Shown here: in pieces, positions 23,348 to 32,893 of the stretch
Position numbering within the stretch: the first letter of the stretch is position 1
Layout of the letters: every line of letters starts with the position of its first letter
NCBI GenBank assembly: GCA_943912855.1
Contig: CALTVC010000011.1
Coordinates: 1-64,000 of the forward strand
DNA length: 64,000 nucleotides
From: an uncultured Flavobacterium sp.
Lineage (GTDB): Bacteria > Bacteroidota > Bacteroidia > Flavobacteriales > Flavobacteriaceae
Direction of reading: 5' to 3'
Notes under the pieces: generated by a model
The model's database searches: none
The model's input: only the letters and a program-made list of their open reading frames with translations
Told to the model about the DNA's origin: nothing
Program-made: the position numbers and the translations under genes

Positions 23348-26248
23348 CTAAAAATTAGCGCCCTGCCGTACTTTTACATAGCTGTTGCTTTGTGTTAATA
23401 TATCTTGTACAGCCACTACCGGAGCGGGTATTGAGGCATTAGCCTGTGCTATTTTAGCAGCCAGTTCATCCATGTCAAGCCCTTTAGGTGCTACCTCCCG
23501 CGATACAATACCTCCCGATGCGAAATAGTTTTGCCCGCTGCCACCCCCGGTAGGAAACGCGTTGTTAAACGCCATAAAGTGCCGGGCGGCATTACGATTC
23601 ATTACTCCTATTACCTCTCCTGCTTCGGCTTCAAAACGGGTACCGTCCTGCCCGGTAAACAGGGTGCCACCCTGGCTGTGTCTTTTTCCGCCGATGCTAA
23701 ACAAGGCACCTTTTTCGGCTTTGGGAGTTTTAGTGGCGGTAATTTTTTTTACGTTTTGTACCCCTGCGGCTACTGCCGCTGCGGCGGCTATGGCACCTAA
23801 AGTAGGGCCTATAACAGGTATACCACTCATGGCTCCGTATGCCGATACGGCACTCTTGTACGTATCTATGGTGGCCTGTGCTACAGCCATGGCTTTGCCT
23901 GCCGCGCTTTCTTTACCCAGAATTGCCTGTAGGTTACCAAAGGTTTGGTTTGCCAGATCCAGCTTATTGTCCATAACTGACTTTCGGGTATCTTTTTCCA
24001 GCTTGGCATATTTATCCTCAATGAGTTTTTTGTCTGCGCCGGTTTTTTCGGCAGCTTTTAGTTCCTGGTCTTTTAGATCATTAAGATTTTTTAGCTGGGT
24101 TGTAAGATCATAATCCAGGTTAGCCGTACTGGCGGCACGTTTGTTTTCTAGGTCTATGGCGCTACGGGTGGTCTCGGCGTCTTTAAACTGAAGGTTAAGT
24201 GCTTCTTTGTCTTCCAGAAGTTTCTGTTCTATGGCTTTTAGCTCGTCATTAAGCTGGTTTTGGTCTATGATGCCATTTTCAAAACGGGCTTTCTGATACT
24301 CTTTTTCCTTTAGTGCAATTGCTTCAAGGCGTTGTTTTTCCAGCGTCACAGATTCCAGGCTTACAAAACGGTCATCTTCCAGCTTGCTTTGGTTCGCTTC
24401 TTTATATGCCTGCAGTTCTTTTTCTGCATTCTCTACGGTTACTTCTGCACTTTTGCGGGTGGTTTCGTTTCGGAGTTCTTGTAAATCTTTGTCACGCTGC
24501 AACGTATCTGCCCTGGTCTTGTCAGTCATGGCGTACTCTGCCTTTATAATGGCTTCTTTCTGTTTACTGACATCCTTGGTAAAATCAAGTTCTTCCTGAA
24601 GGGTTCTCGCCTTAGTTCCATGGTCGGCAATAAACTTTTCAAGTTCCAGTTTCTGGATTGCTATAGCATCCTGTGCCTGTTCCCGTTGTATTTGAGTAAT
24701 GTTATTTTTCTGCTGGGTTTGTAACTGAATAACCTGTGCCTTATACTGATCCTGACTAATTTTTTTTGCTGAAAGTTCCTGTTTCAGGATGCTGATAGAG
24801 CGTTGTGAAAAATCCTTTTCAAAGGCTATGCGTTGTGAAAAACTTTGTTTATGAGATGCATTTTCTGCCACAAACAACGCGAGTTTATCTTTCTGCTTTT
24901 TTATGGCGTCATCTACAGCCTGTTTCTCATTATCTGCCTGCTCTTTAAGAATCGCCTTTTTTCGCTCTTTCTGCTGTTCCAGCATTGTAATCTCTTCTTT
25001 GGCAAGACGTTTTTTCTCAACGTGGAGTTTTTCCAGGGTTTGCAGTTCCTCGTCGGTTATATTCTTTGTTTCGGCAAGGGCGTGTACTTCCTGGGCTGTA
25101 CCATTTTCAAGGATTTCAATGTCTTTAATATTCAGGCTTTTGCTTTGTTGCAGTTTTTGCAGTGCTATGCGGTAACTCTCATCGGCTATGGCTTTTTGCG
25201 CGTCCAGGTTTTTCTTTTCAGCTGCGGCTGCATCTTCATGTGCTTTTGTCCGTTCTTTAATGCTCAGTGTCTCATTTTCAGATTTCTTTATGAGCGCATC
25301 AATCTGCTGCGTTGCCTTTTCGTTTAGGCGCTCCTGAAGAATTTTCTGGGTATTGAGCTTTTGCTCTGCATCGGCGAGCTCTGTCGCTTTTTTGGCGGAA
25401 TCGCTCATACTGCCCACCAGACTTGAAAACCCATTTATAATGGCTCCTATTCCGGTAGCAAGCCATTGCAGTGGTTTGGTAACAAGGTTTAGCACCGGGC
25501 TCAGGGCTGCCATGGCCTGTTCTACGGCACGGGTTACGGGTGTAAATGTTGTGAGCTTTTCTATAACGGGACCCAGAATGCTTAACAGAAAACCAATCGG
25601 GTTTGCCGAAATGGCTGCTCCCATGCCTTTTATACCCGCAGTCATGCCCGATATTGAAGATGAAAACAGTTTACCCACACCACCAGCCGACTGCGCCCTG
25701 CTTATAAACCCGCTAATACCACCATTGAATACGTTTATGGCGTCAAACGATTCGGTTACCTTTTTTTTATAAAAGTCCATTGAAAGATAACCTGCTGTCT
25801 GTAGTTCCGTTTGTTCTTTTAAAACGGTGTTGTTCTCAGACATTTTTGCATTTATATTTGCAAGGTCTTCGTTATATGATGCGCTTAGCGGGTTTAAAGC
25901 TAGTCGTATATCTGCAAGTTCATCATTAAGTTCATTATATTCCCTATGTGTCTTTGCGGTAGCTTTTAAGGCTGTTTCCAGTTTATACTGGTTGTCAATA
26001 TAACTACGATTTGCGGTAATAGATGCTGTGATTTCGGCAGCAAGATCATGATATTCTTTATTTGCCGCATCTAATACTAGCTGTACTTTTTTTAGTTCTT
26101 CACGCTCCCTTCTTCCACCGGCAGCCAGTTCATCGCGTTTTTTTGTAAGTATTTCAATGGTTTCTTGTACCTGATCCTGTTTCTTTATGTAGTTGTCAGT
26201 TTCAAGGTCTAGTTTAGCTATGAAAATCCTATCGGTCTGAGGACTCAT
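23348..26248 (-). CDS. Phage tail tape-measure protein
   Basis: From ATG 26248 this protein has 966 residues and is largely coiled coil. It starts with a helical domain (1-150), then a small hydrophobic block (about 155-300) with ISGMTAGIKGMGAAISANPIGFLLSILGPV. A very long Lys/Glu/Gln-rich coiled coil (about 315-740) follows. Near the end is an Ala/Gly-rich segment (GPTLGAIAAAAAVAAGVQ), as in tape-measure proteins. The C-terminal part carries GKRHSQGG and ASGGIV-like Gly motifs. It sets tail length and suggests a long-tailed (siphovirus- or myovirus-like) virion. The frame to 26317 is open but would overlap the preceding gene. Confidence 0.85.
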   Translation of the reverse strand: MSPQTDRIFIAKLDLETDNYIKKQDQVQETIEILTKKRDELAAGGRREREELKKVQLVLDAANKEYHDLAAEITASITANRSYIDNQYKLETALKATAKTHREYNELNDELADIRLALNPLSASYNEDLANINAKMSENNTVLKEQTELQTAGYLSMDFYKKKVTESFDAINVFNGGISGFISRAQSAGGVGKLFSSSISGMTAGIKGMGAAISANPIGFLLSILGPVIEKLTTFTPVTRAVEQAMAALSPVLNLVTKPLQWLATGIGAIINGFSSLVGSMSDSAKKATELADAEQKLNTQKILQERLNEKATQQIDALIKKSENETLSIKERTKAHEDAAAAEKKNLDAQKAIADESYRIALQKLQQSKSLNIKDIEILENGTAQEVHALAETKNITDEELQTLEKLHVEKKRLAKEEITMLEQQKERKKAILKEQADNEKQAVDDAIKKQKDKLALFVAENASHKQSFSQRIAFEKDFSQRSISILKQELSAKKISQDQYKAQVIQLQTQQKNNITQIQREQAQDAIAIQKLELEKFIADHGTKARTLQEELDFTKDVSKQKEAIIKAEYAMTDKTRADTLQRDKDLQELRNETTRKSAEVTVENAEKELQAYKEANQSKLEDDRFVSLESVTLEKQRLEAIALKEKEYQKARFENGIIDQNQLNDELKAIEQKLLEDKEALNLQFKDAETTRSAIDLENKRAASTANLDYDLTTQLKNLNDLKDQELKAAEKTGADKKLIEDKYAKLEKDTRKSVMDNKLDLANQTFGNLQAILGKESAAGKAMAVAQATIDTYKSAVSAYGAMSGIPVIGPTLGAIAAAAAVAAGVQNVKKITATKTPKAEKGALFSIGGKRHSQGGTLFTGQDGTRFEAEAGEVIGVMNRNAARHFMAFNNAFPTGGGSGQNYFASGGIVSREVAPKGLDMDELAAKIAQANASIPAPVVAVQDILTQSNSYVKVRQGANF

Positions 26249-26292
26249 GGTTAAATTTTTTGGCAAATATTTTCCCCTTTTGTTCCTTCCTT

Positions 26293-28275
26293 TTACTGCA
26301 CCCTGAGCAATTCGCATGCAGCGGTTTTACCCGGTATGTAGTTGGTTATTTTGTTCATGATAAAACTACCGCCGAGTTGCTCAAAATAATACCGTTTCTT
26401 AAAGTCGAAATTTGCCACATCGGCTTCAGAGAGCCAAAGCTCGGCAGTGATTACCAAAGCGTTTTGCAATACACGCCTCAGCGGTGCATAGTAGGTGTCT
26501 ATAATGCTGTAAAACGGAAGCCCGTCGTATTTTTCCAGGTAATATTTGCTGCACTGCCCGCTTTGAATGCTGTTAGCATTGCTTTGCAGGTATATGCCGG
26601 TTTCTTTAAGGTCACCCCGAATGAGGTAATAGCGCTTGTCCAAAGCTTTGTACTTTATAGGTGGTTGGTTTTCTCCGGGGTTTTCCACTACCTCTTTGTC
26701 CCAAAGTCTGTACACGTTTGTTTCGCGGTTCAGGTAGGTAGTTTTGGCGCGTTCGGGGCTGTAAATCCGCGAGGTATATAGGTTGGTGCTATCGGGTAGG
26801 TTAGTATTTGCTACAGTAAGATAGCCGTCGTTGTGCGACTGCTCTTTGTCGTTATACAGGTACCTGAACCAGTTTTGCTGGGCATAATCGCCGGTTATAT
26901 ACTCTTCGTTTTTCTTGCGTACAAATTTCTTGCTCCAGTCTTCCATCGGGCTTTGCTCAAGCGATTCGGCAAGGGTAAGAAAGTCGTAATGCTTTTCGTA
27001 CTTACGGCGGTACATGGTAAGCCCGAAACGCTGTACAATCTCTGTAAGGAAATCGCGTATGGGAAAATCAGTAAATGCCTCGTTAAAGTCCATAGACGAA
27101 TATGTAACGTGGGTAAGTTTTATGTCGAATATTGTTAGGGGTTCCAGATAAAAATCACCAGGTGGCTGATTAGGACTCAGAATTAAAAAACAGAGTGTAT
27201 CGCCGGCTTCTAAATTCATTTCTTCCATAAAAATTATAGGTTGTTCGGGTGGCTGCCGATCCTGAATTAATTTCCACGGACGTAAATTTACCAGTGGGGT
27301 AAACTGGTCATTTTTGCAAATGTACATTGTGGCTGCCGAAGGGAGATTACTTGCATAATACGTATTTACATGCGCTTTTATCTGACCTGTAAGTTCTAAT
27401 TTATACCTCCCTGATTGCTGTATCCTGATGTGTTTTTTTGATACAGAACCTGATTCTTGCGAACCCTGCTGAAGTGTAACGTAGTCCTGGGTTTCTACGG
27501 CGTTTTCTCCAACATTCATAATGAATCTTAACGATGGGATCGTATTTGCAGGATATGCTGAAGGAGTACGCCCTTCATATACCAATGTGTTTTGCTCTTG
27601 TATGTTCGGGATACCCTTGGGTAATGTAAGCCAAAGGCTTTTGAAATCATCCGAATCAAAGATGCTACCCGATCGTCCGAAGTTGTATTTGTCGAAAATC
27701 CTTTGCCACAGATAACTTACCCTTACAGCCGGAACCAGATAATCAAGATTAGCGGAAAGCCCCGTTGAAGCCGGGTTGTTTACGGTATTATCGCCGTTAT
27801 AATCGGCAAGGATGTAGGTGTAGTTTAGTGGTGTGTCCCACGAATCTTTAATGTTGTTAAATGTTTTGTCGTGGGTTATATCGGTCAGTCCAAGTTCTGA
27901 AAGGTTCTTGTTTTCAATTTCCTTATACAGGTCTATGATGCCGTCGTATATCACGGCTTCGTAGGTATCGCCACCATCTGAGAGTACTGCCCAGCCGTTG
28001 TACACAAAGCATTCTCCCGAACTGCTGTACAGGCTGCACTCGTTTTTCTGATATGGGATATTACTGGTATTTCCGGCAAAGGATAGATGGTTAAACAACC
28101 GTACATTATGGGCGGTTTTAGGCAGGTTGAATTTATTGGTATAGCTTGCCTGGCGGTTATTAAGGCTGTTAAGGTCGTTTACCTGCCTTGTCTGTGCAAT
28201 AACGGTGCCGGGAGCCAAATCGGCAACATCGCCGTTTATGTAGAGTATAAGCGACACATAAGGGTGTTTAGGCAA
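26293..28275 (-). CDS. Phage tail protein, unknown class
   Basis: This is a 660-residue beta-rich protein. The N-terminus (YVSLILYINGDVADLAPGTVIAQTRQVNDL) and a stretch with VNDLNSLNNRQASYTNKFNLPKTAHNVRLFNHL resemble distal-tail components of Bacteroidota phages. A long middle of strands and aromatic residues follows. The C-terminal KRYYFEQLGGSFIMNKITNYIPGKTAACELLRV looks like a folded base domain. It directly precedes the tape-measure gene on the transcript, which suits a baseplate or distal-tail role. Function is inferred. Confidence 0.65.
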   Translation of the reverse strand: MPKHPYVSLILYINGDVADLAPGTVIAQTRQVNDLNSLNNRQASYTNKFNLPKTAHNVRLFNHLSFAGNTSNIPYQKNECSLYSSSGECFVYNGWAVLSDGGDTYEAVIYDGIIDLYKEIENKNLSELGLTDITHDKTFNNIKDSWDTPLNYTYILADYNGDNTVNNPASTGLSANLDYLVPAVRVSYLWQRIFDKYNFGRSGSIFDSDDFKSLWLTLPKGIPNIQEQNTLVYEGRTPSAYPANTIPSLRFIMNVGENAVETQDYVTLQQGSQESGSVSKKHIRIQQSGRYKLELTGQIKAHVNTYYASNLPSAATMYICKNDQFTPLVNLRPWKLIQDRQPPEQPIIFMEEMNLEAGDTLCFLILSPNQPPGDFYLEPLTIFDIKLTHVTYSSMDFNEAFTDFPIRDFLTEIVQRFGLTMYRRKYEKHYDFLTLAESLEQSPMEDWSKKFVRKKNEEYITGDYAQQNWFRYLYNDKEQSHNDGYLTVANTNLPDSTNLYTSRIYSPERAKTTYLNRETNVYRLWDKEVVENPGENQPPIKYKALDKRYYLIRGDLKETGIYLQSNANSIQSGQCSKYYLEKYDGLPFYSIIDTYYAPLRRVLQNALVITAELWLSEADVANFDFKKRYYFEQLGGSFIMNKITNYIPGKTAACELLRVQ

Positions 28276-28395
28276 ATATTTTTAGGTGGTTGATTTGTAA
28301 ATTCGTTGATGTGTTAATTCGGGTTACAACGACTCTTTATTAGAACTGATAAGCGAATCTAAAATAAGGAACGAGTGGTAATCTGAAATCTGAAA
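28276..28395. repeat. Short intergenic gap with a shared host-type motif
   Basis: The segment at about 28372-28395 contains GAGTGGTAATCTGAAATC, which also occurs in near-identical form (GAGTGGTAATCTAAAATC) at about 19212-19235. Confidence 0.4.
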
Positions 28396-29532
28396 TTACA
28401 AAGTAATCACATATCGTTCCGGTAATTCTATGTCAAAGGTAAAGTTGGTAAGCTCTTCGCGCGGGTTTTTTATACGCACCGAGTTGGTTTTAACCGAAAC
28501 CTCTACCCAGTCGGCATAGCCCGTCCTGCCATAGGGAGTACCTGTAAACAGGAATACTTTGGGGCTTTCTATAAGGTTTTGTACTATGTTACGCTGGGGC
28601 GGAGTAAGGAGTTCGGCTACCAGCTTCAGGATGTCTTGCGATTGCCTGCCTATCTGGCTGGCGCGCCCGAAACTACTGTCCAGGTTGCTGAAATCCCTGT
28701 CCAGCTCGCCCAGGTCTTTTACACTACGGTCTACGGCATAGGTATTTTCAAACAGCCAGTAACTGTAACCGCCCTGCGCATTGAGCCATTTCAGGTATAC
28801 GCCCTTGCAGCTTTCCGCCTTGTCTACGGTAAGTATATAAAAGTTGTCGTCGTTTTGTCTGGTAAGCTTCAGGTTGTTTGTGCCGGTACTCAGTGGGATG
28901 AAATCCTCCAGCGTTACATCAGTCCGCCCGTCCGATAAAAACAATCTTGAACACGCGTTACCACTATGGAAACCCTGCCAGTGCAGGTTGCCCATGTGTT
29001 CCATTTTAAAGCTTTTGGATTCGTTATAAAACCCAATGTCAAACGGGTAGCCTTCCCAATACTTTACGTACCACTGGTTAAGAGTGTTGGGGGTATTTGG
29101 TGTAAGGGTAAGCAGCTCATCAGTATTTATAAGCCTGAATTCACCGTGCTGTTGCGCTGCTGCAAGCCAATATAAAGCCAGGTTTGTGCCATCGCTCACG
29201 TTTTCTGATTCCATTACTTTAAACGTTACCTGAGCCGTAAAATACCTGCCGTTATTGGCATCATACACAAACGACTGAGGATCGGTTACAGAAAGTTCTG
29301 TAGTAGTGGTGTCCTCAAAATTTGTGGTATTGATCATCGCCTTGATGTATGGCATGAGGTTGCAGTAAAACCTGCCCTGGGGGCTAGGGTACAATCGTAT
29401 GGGGGTGGTATCATTTATGCTTACTTCCGCATAAATGGGGTTAGTTATACTGTCGCTGTAAAACCTGAAAACGTCATTATTATACGCCATGCGCAGTATG
29501 TTTTGGGGCTGCATCTGGGTAAACTGTATCAT
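28396..29532 (-). CDS. Phage tail-region structural protein
   Basis: From ATG 29532 this is a 378-residue protein; the longer frame to 29676 would overlap the upstream gene, and the ATG overlaps the upstream stop (ATGA at 29529-29532). It is beta-rich with many aromatic residues (FRFYSDSITNPIYAEVSIN, HWQGFHSGNACSRLFLSDGRTD). A helical segment (LGELDRDFSNLDSSFGRASQIG) and an alternating C-terminal domain follow. It may be part of the tail tip or a minor tail component. No diagnostic motif was recognised. Confidence 0.6.
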   Translation of the reverse strand: MIQFTQMQPQNILRMAYNNDVFRFYSDSITNPIYAEVSINDTTPIRLYPSPQGRFYCNLMPYIKAMINTTNFEDTTTTELSVTDPQSFVYDANNGRYFTAQVTFKVMESENVSDGTNLALYWLAAAQQHGEFRLINTDELLTLTPNTPNTLNQWYVKYWEGYPFDIGFYNESKSFKMEHMGNLHWQGFHSGNACSRLFLSDGRTDVTLEDFIPLSTGTNNLKLTRQNDDNFYILTVDKAESCKGVYLKWLNAQGGYSYWLFENTYAVDRSVKDLGELDRDFSNLDSSFGRASQIGRQSQDILKLVAELLTPPQRNIVQNLIESPKVFLFTGTPYGRTGYADWVEVSVKTNSVRIKNPREELTNFTFDIELPERYVITL

Positions 29533-29987
29533 GCGAGGGCGGTGTTTAAAAAGCTCATCAAGTCTTGGGTAAGGTTGTTTACGTACAGTGGCGTAACCTT
29601 GTCTATTATCTGCTGAATGCGTTGTGGGGTAACCACTTGTTGCAAAAGGTCTTCGGTTCCTGTTTTGGGTTGCCAACCTTCGCGTGATATTTTTCTAGCT
29701 ATGAGATAGGCCAGGCTACTTACGCTGATTTCATTTGAAAGGCGTGTGGCAATGCCCTTTTGTACTATCCATTTTTCTATAGCTTCGCTGGGTGGTGCCT
29801 TGCCCGGACCACGACCGTTTATATAACTGTCGGTAACCAGGGTAAAACCGTTTGGGAGTTCTTCTATCCTGATGCTTTCCGCCCACTTACCCGATGCTTT
29901 TACACCACTGCTTTCGTACCGTGCCATGACTTCCTGCCGTAACGATTCGAATTCTTTCCGTAGGGTTTCGGTAATGTTACTGTCCAT
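29529..29987 (-). CDS. Tail-completion-like protein
   Basis: This is a 152-residue protein from ATG 29987. The layout is a helical N-terminus (TETLRKEFESLRQEVMARYESSGVKASGKWAESI), a short beta hairpin (GFTLVTDSYINGRGPGKAPP), a helical middle and a helical C-terminus. It resembles HK97 gp10-type or other tail-completion proteins that carry the GKAP-like loop after a short hairpin. The longer frame to 30050 is rejected because it lies inside the upstream gene. The homology is weak. Confidence 0.55.
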   Translation of the reverse strand: MDSNITETLRKEFESLRQEVMARYESSGVKASGKWAESIRIEELPNGFTLVTDSYINGRGPGKAPPSEAIEKWIVQKGIATRLSNEISVSSLAYLIARKISREGWQPKTGTEDLLQQVVTPQRIQQIIDKVTPLYVNNLTQDLMSFLNTALA

Positions 29988-30426
29988 ACACAAGCGGCAC
30001 ACGAATCCTGTAAGAACACAATAGCCCATCCATGTTGGCATCCAGGGCATCGGTAACGTCTATGTTGTCCCATTGGGTTACGATGTATTGTATACAGGCG
30101 AGGTCATTGCCCAGCGTGGTAAATACATCAATGAGCGGAGCAATGCCAGTGGCGTATTTGCCATCTTCGGAGGTTCCTGTTTCGGCATACATGTGCAGGG
30201 CATAGTCGGCGTGTTTTACCAAGAAGAATTTCCCCTCATACTCAACCGATTCTATACGGGTGCCGGTTTGGTTATAGTTGCTTTTGCGGTTTGTAAACTC
30301 GTGAAGCAGGTAGGCTTTCTCGGGGTCGGCAGTGCCATCGAGTAGGTTGAGGGCGGCTTTTTTGCCGTAATGATATTCCAGTTGGCGGGCTTCCGCCAGG
30401 TTGTGGAGGATTTTTACGATGTCCAT
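29977..30426 (-). CDS. Hypothetical phage tail-region protein
   Basis: This 149-residue protein begins MDIVKILHNLAEARQLEYHYGKK. It has a middle (FFLVKHADYALHMYAETGTSEDGKYATGIAPLIDVF) and a C-terminal compact part ending LCSYRIRVPLVYGQ. No family is recognised. It overlaps the next gene by 11 bp and follows a 385-bp gap, suggesting it opens the tail block. Confidence 0.55.
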   Translation of the reverse strand: MDIVKILHNLAEARQLEYHYGKKAALNLLDGTADPEKAYLLHEFTNRKSNYNQTGTRIESVEYEGKFFLVKHADYALHMYAETGTSEDGKYATGIAPLIDVFTTLGNDLACIQYIVTQWDNIDVTDALDANMDGLLCSYRIRVPLVYGQ

Positions 30427-30811
30427 TTTTTTTGGTTATGCGGTTATTTGTTGATTTACTTCGTCAGTTCGGGCAAGCCCTCGGGTGGTTATTCGGGCTT
30501 ACTCTTGTGTTTGTAACACGGAGATTCACGGAGGGGGCACAGAGTTTCATGGAGTTTTTTTATTTGTAACCCAAAGTTTCCCAAAGAAGTCTCAAAGATT
30601 CTCAAAGATTTTTTAGCCCTTGTCGCTCGCAAAGGATTCCTTCGGAATGTGTTGAGATAGCAGAGTGGTACGTATGAGTAAGTATTCCCCTCCTCCGGAG
30701 GGGTGCCCGTAGGGCGGGGTGGGTTTAATAACTACAGAGTGTTCTTTCAGAATGAGTGAAGACAGCAAAGCACCTGTTTACTGTAAACTGCGACTGTAAA
30801 CTAAAAACCGA
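30427..30811. repeat. Intergenic region with CACGGAG/CACAGAG and related repeats
   Basis: These 385 bp have no gene. At 30515-30615 lies an array of short degenerate units (CACGGAGATTCACGGAG, then CACAGAGTTTCATGGAG, then CAAAGTTTCCCAAAG and TCTCAAAGATTCTCAAAG). At about 30778-30807 is the ACTGTAAACTGCGACTGTAAACT repeat. Comparable units occur at 31402-31485 and, outside the phage cluster, at 58485-58675 and 61625-61690. Confidence 0.6.
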
Positions 30812-31351
30812 CTACTTCCTGCTCAGTTTAGTGTACTCTGTTTCTACTTCATTTTGGGTTTTGATTTGTGCCAGCAGGCTGAAGATTTCGCCATAAGGCT
30901 TACGCCCAAGGGCGTAGGGGTACTGCCCGAATGTTTTCCCGAGTTGGATTAGCGGAAGGGTGTCGCTAAAGGGTTTTAGTTTGTCTGCGCCCGCCATGTG
31001 CCAAAGGTGAGCGTCGGTACTCATGGTGTTCAGAAGTTTGTTTTCGGTTTCAATGATGCGCGAAAATTCGGCAATGAGAAACTTGCGCGCGGCAAAATAT
31101 TCCATAACCCGAACGTTCCAAAACCGACGTGCTTCCACCCCAAAGCATATTGTAAACAGCTCTTGTATTTGTGCCCAACGGTTTAACTTCCCCAGTAACC
31201 TGATACAGTACTTTACATTGGCATACGGCATTTGTTGCGCATTAAAGGTTTTACCTGCAAAGCTGTTTTTAGGGGCTATGTTTTCCAGCCGGGTATCATA
31301 GAGGGAAGTGTCGGGCAGGCGGGCGTAGTATTTTATGCGGATGTTTTTCAT
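30812..31351 (-). CDS. Hypothetical phage protein
   Basis: This is a 179-residue, mostly helical protein. It begins MKNIRIKYYARLPDTSLYDTRLENIAPKNSF and carries a helix with GKLNRWAQIQELFTICFGVEARRFWNVRVMEYF. No recognised domain. It sits alone between two repeat-containing gaps, between the large terminase and the tail block. It could be an assembly chaperone, but this is a guess from position. Confidence 0.6.
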   Translation of the reverse strand: MKNIRIKYYARLPDTSLYDTRLENIAPKNSFAGKTFNAQQMPYANVKYCIRLLGKLNRWAQIQELFTICFGVEARRFWNVRVMEYFAARKFLIAEFSRIIETENKLLNTMSTDAHLWHMAGADKLKPFSDTLPLIQLGKTFGQYPYALGRKPYGEIFSLLAQIKTQNEVETEYTKLSRK

Positions 31352-31564
31352 TTTTTAGAGTTGTGCGGTTAGGTTGTTTGTGGTTGCATACTTTTGTGGG
31401 TATAGCACGGAGATTCAAAGAGAAAGCACAGAGTTTCACGGAGTTTCTTATAGAGATATTCTAACCCAAAGTTTCCCGAAGGTTTTTGTGTAACTCTTGT
31501 AGTTCACAGAGCATTCCTTCGGAATGTGAGAAGATACCTATTTACTGTAAACTGTGACTGAAAA
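31352..31564. repeat. Intergenic gap with host-type repeats
   Basis: The gap has degenerate CACGGAGATTCAAAGAG, CACAGAGTTTCACGGAG and CCCAAAGTTTCCCGAAG units at 31402-31485. A small hairpin CATTC/GAATG lies at about 31512, and an ACTGTAAACTGTGACTGAAAACT copy at about 31543-31566. Confidence 0.55.
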
Positions 31565-32893
31565 CTAACCAACCCTCACCCTCGTAGAGAAATCCTTGCG
31601 GAGTGCAAACCAGTAGCGCATCATAATGCTGTCCCACTCGTCAGGGGAACGACCTATGAGTTCCTTAACGCGCTCTTTCGGGATGATGCCCTGCTTGCCG
31701 TCGCGGTCTATGTCTTTCAGTTTTACCTGTTCCATTTCTTCGGTAACGGTTTGTATAAGGGTAGGGTCATGGCAAATTTCGCCTGCAAGACGTGCGGTAA
31801 TCATCTCTGCCATTTTAATGCTGCACTGGCTTTTCAGGTTCTCAAAGTTGGGCTTTACGTAAGTGTCGCCCTGGCGCATCTCTAAGGGTGCCGAGTTGTT
31901 TACAAAGCCTTTGCACCGCAAAAAATCGACAACTCCGCCACCCACACCATCTTCGTCGGCAATGATGTTGCTTAGGGCAATGCCGTATTTGTTTTGCAAC
32001 ATCTTCGCCTTACTCACTACTTCATCCAGTCCTGAACGGGCTATGACATAACGCGCTATACACAGCCAGCCGTTCCAAATGCGGAAAACGGTTTTGTCCT
32101 TCCCCTTGCGTGCCACGTCTATGGTCATGTATTTAATGCCCTGGGGACTAAGATGCGTGGGGCTGAAATAATCGGTTATGGCATCGTGGTCTATGAGGGT
32201 GGCGGGGTCGTCGTCATATTCCCAATTGCCGTAATAAAGGCGTTCCCTACTGTTTTTATCCAGCCGTAAAAGCGACTGCAAGTAGGTAGGATGCAAGTGT
32301 GGGTTATCTGCCGGAAGGCTTTGAATAAAGCGCCGATATGAGGGGAGCTTTTCGTCCCGCCAGGGTTTGTAGAACTCTTTGTACGCCCAGTTTTTCACGG
32401 GGTTGCAACTGCCCAGGAGTTTCGGCATAAGTCCGAACTCGTTGAGCTTATAGCGGATGCGACTCTTTACAATTTGCCATGCCTGGTACGCAACCTGACT
32501 GCATTCGTCTATGAACGCTCCTGTAATTTCGAGTGAACCAAGGCCGTCAAAATTTGGGTCGGAAGGATAGTGGAAGAGGTCTTTTAGCAGAATCTGGCTG
32601 CCGTTTTTCCATTGTATGATGTTCTCTGTAGGTTTGTATACAAACTGCGGACTGAGTTTTAGCATCGTAGCCAATTCAAAAAACGTGTTGAGTGTGGTTT
32701 CTTTAAGGGTTTTGAGTTTGCTTCGCCCCATAAGCCAACGCGAGCCCGGATATTTTTGGCACATTTCCATAAGCCACAGGCACCCGAGGGCGCTCTTTCC
32801 GCCGCCCGCCGCTCCTCCGTACAAAACCTCCTCGGTTGTGGTGTCTTTCAGGAACCAGATGGCGTGTTGCTGTTTAGGTAATAGTGTCATCAT
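31565..32893 (-). CDS. terL: Terminase large subunit
   Basis: From ATG 32893 this protein has 442 residues. The N-terminal ATPase domain has Walker A GGAAGGGKS (about 26-34) and a Walker B segment ITGAFIDECSQV. The C-terminal RNaseH-like nuclease domain shows TIDVARKGKDKT (first Asp), NIIADEDGVGGGVVD (second acidic residue) and PDEWDSIMMRYW (third). It drives ATP-dependent DNA packaging and cuts the concatemer. The start overlaps the end of terS by 20 bp. Class assignment (headful or cos) is not possible from sequence alone. Confidence 0.93.
   Translation of the reverse strand: MMTLLPKQQHAIWFLKDTTTEEVLYGGAAGGGKSALGCLWLMEMCQKYPGSRWLMGRSKLKTLKETTLNTFFELATMLKLSPQFVYKPTENIIQWKNGSQILLKDLFHYPSDPNFDGLGSLEITGAFIDECSQVAYQAWQIVKSRIRYKLNEFGLMPKLLGSCNPVKNWAYKEFYKPWRDEKLPSYRRFIQSLPADNPHLHPTYLQSLLRLDKNSRERLYYGNWEYDDDPATLIDHDAITDYFSPTHLSPQGIKYMTIDVARKGKDKTVFRIWNGWLCIARYVIARSGLDEVVSKAKMLQNKYGIALSNIIADEDGVGGGVVDFLRCKGFVNNSAPLEMRQGDTYVKPNFENLKSQCSIKMAEMITARLAGEICHDPTLIQTVTEEMEQVKLKDIDRDGKQGIIPKERVKELIGRSPDEWDSIMMRYWFALRKDFSTRVRVG

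Noticed and set aside
25353..25772. Plus-strand frame within the tape-measure region
   Set aside because: Shadow of the long coiled-coil coding region; low-complexity composition.
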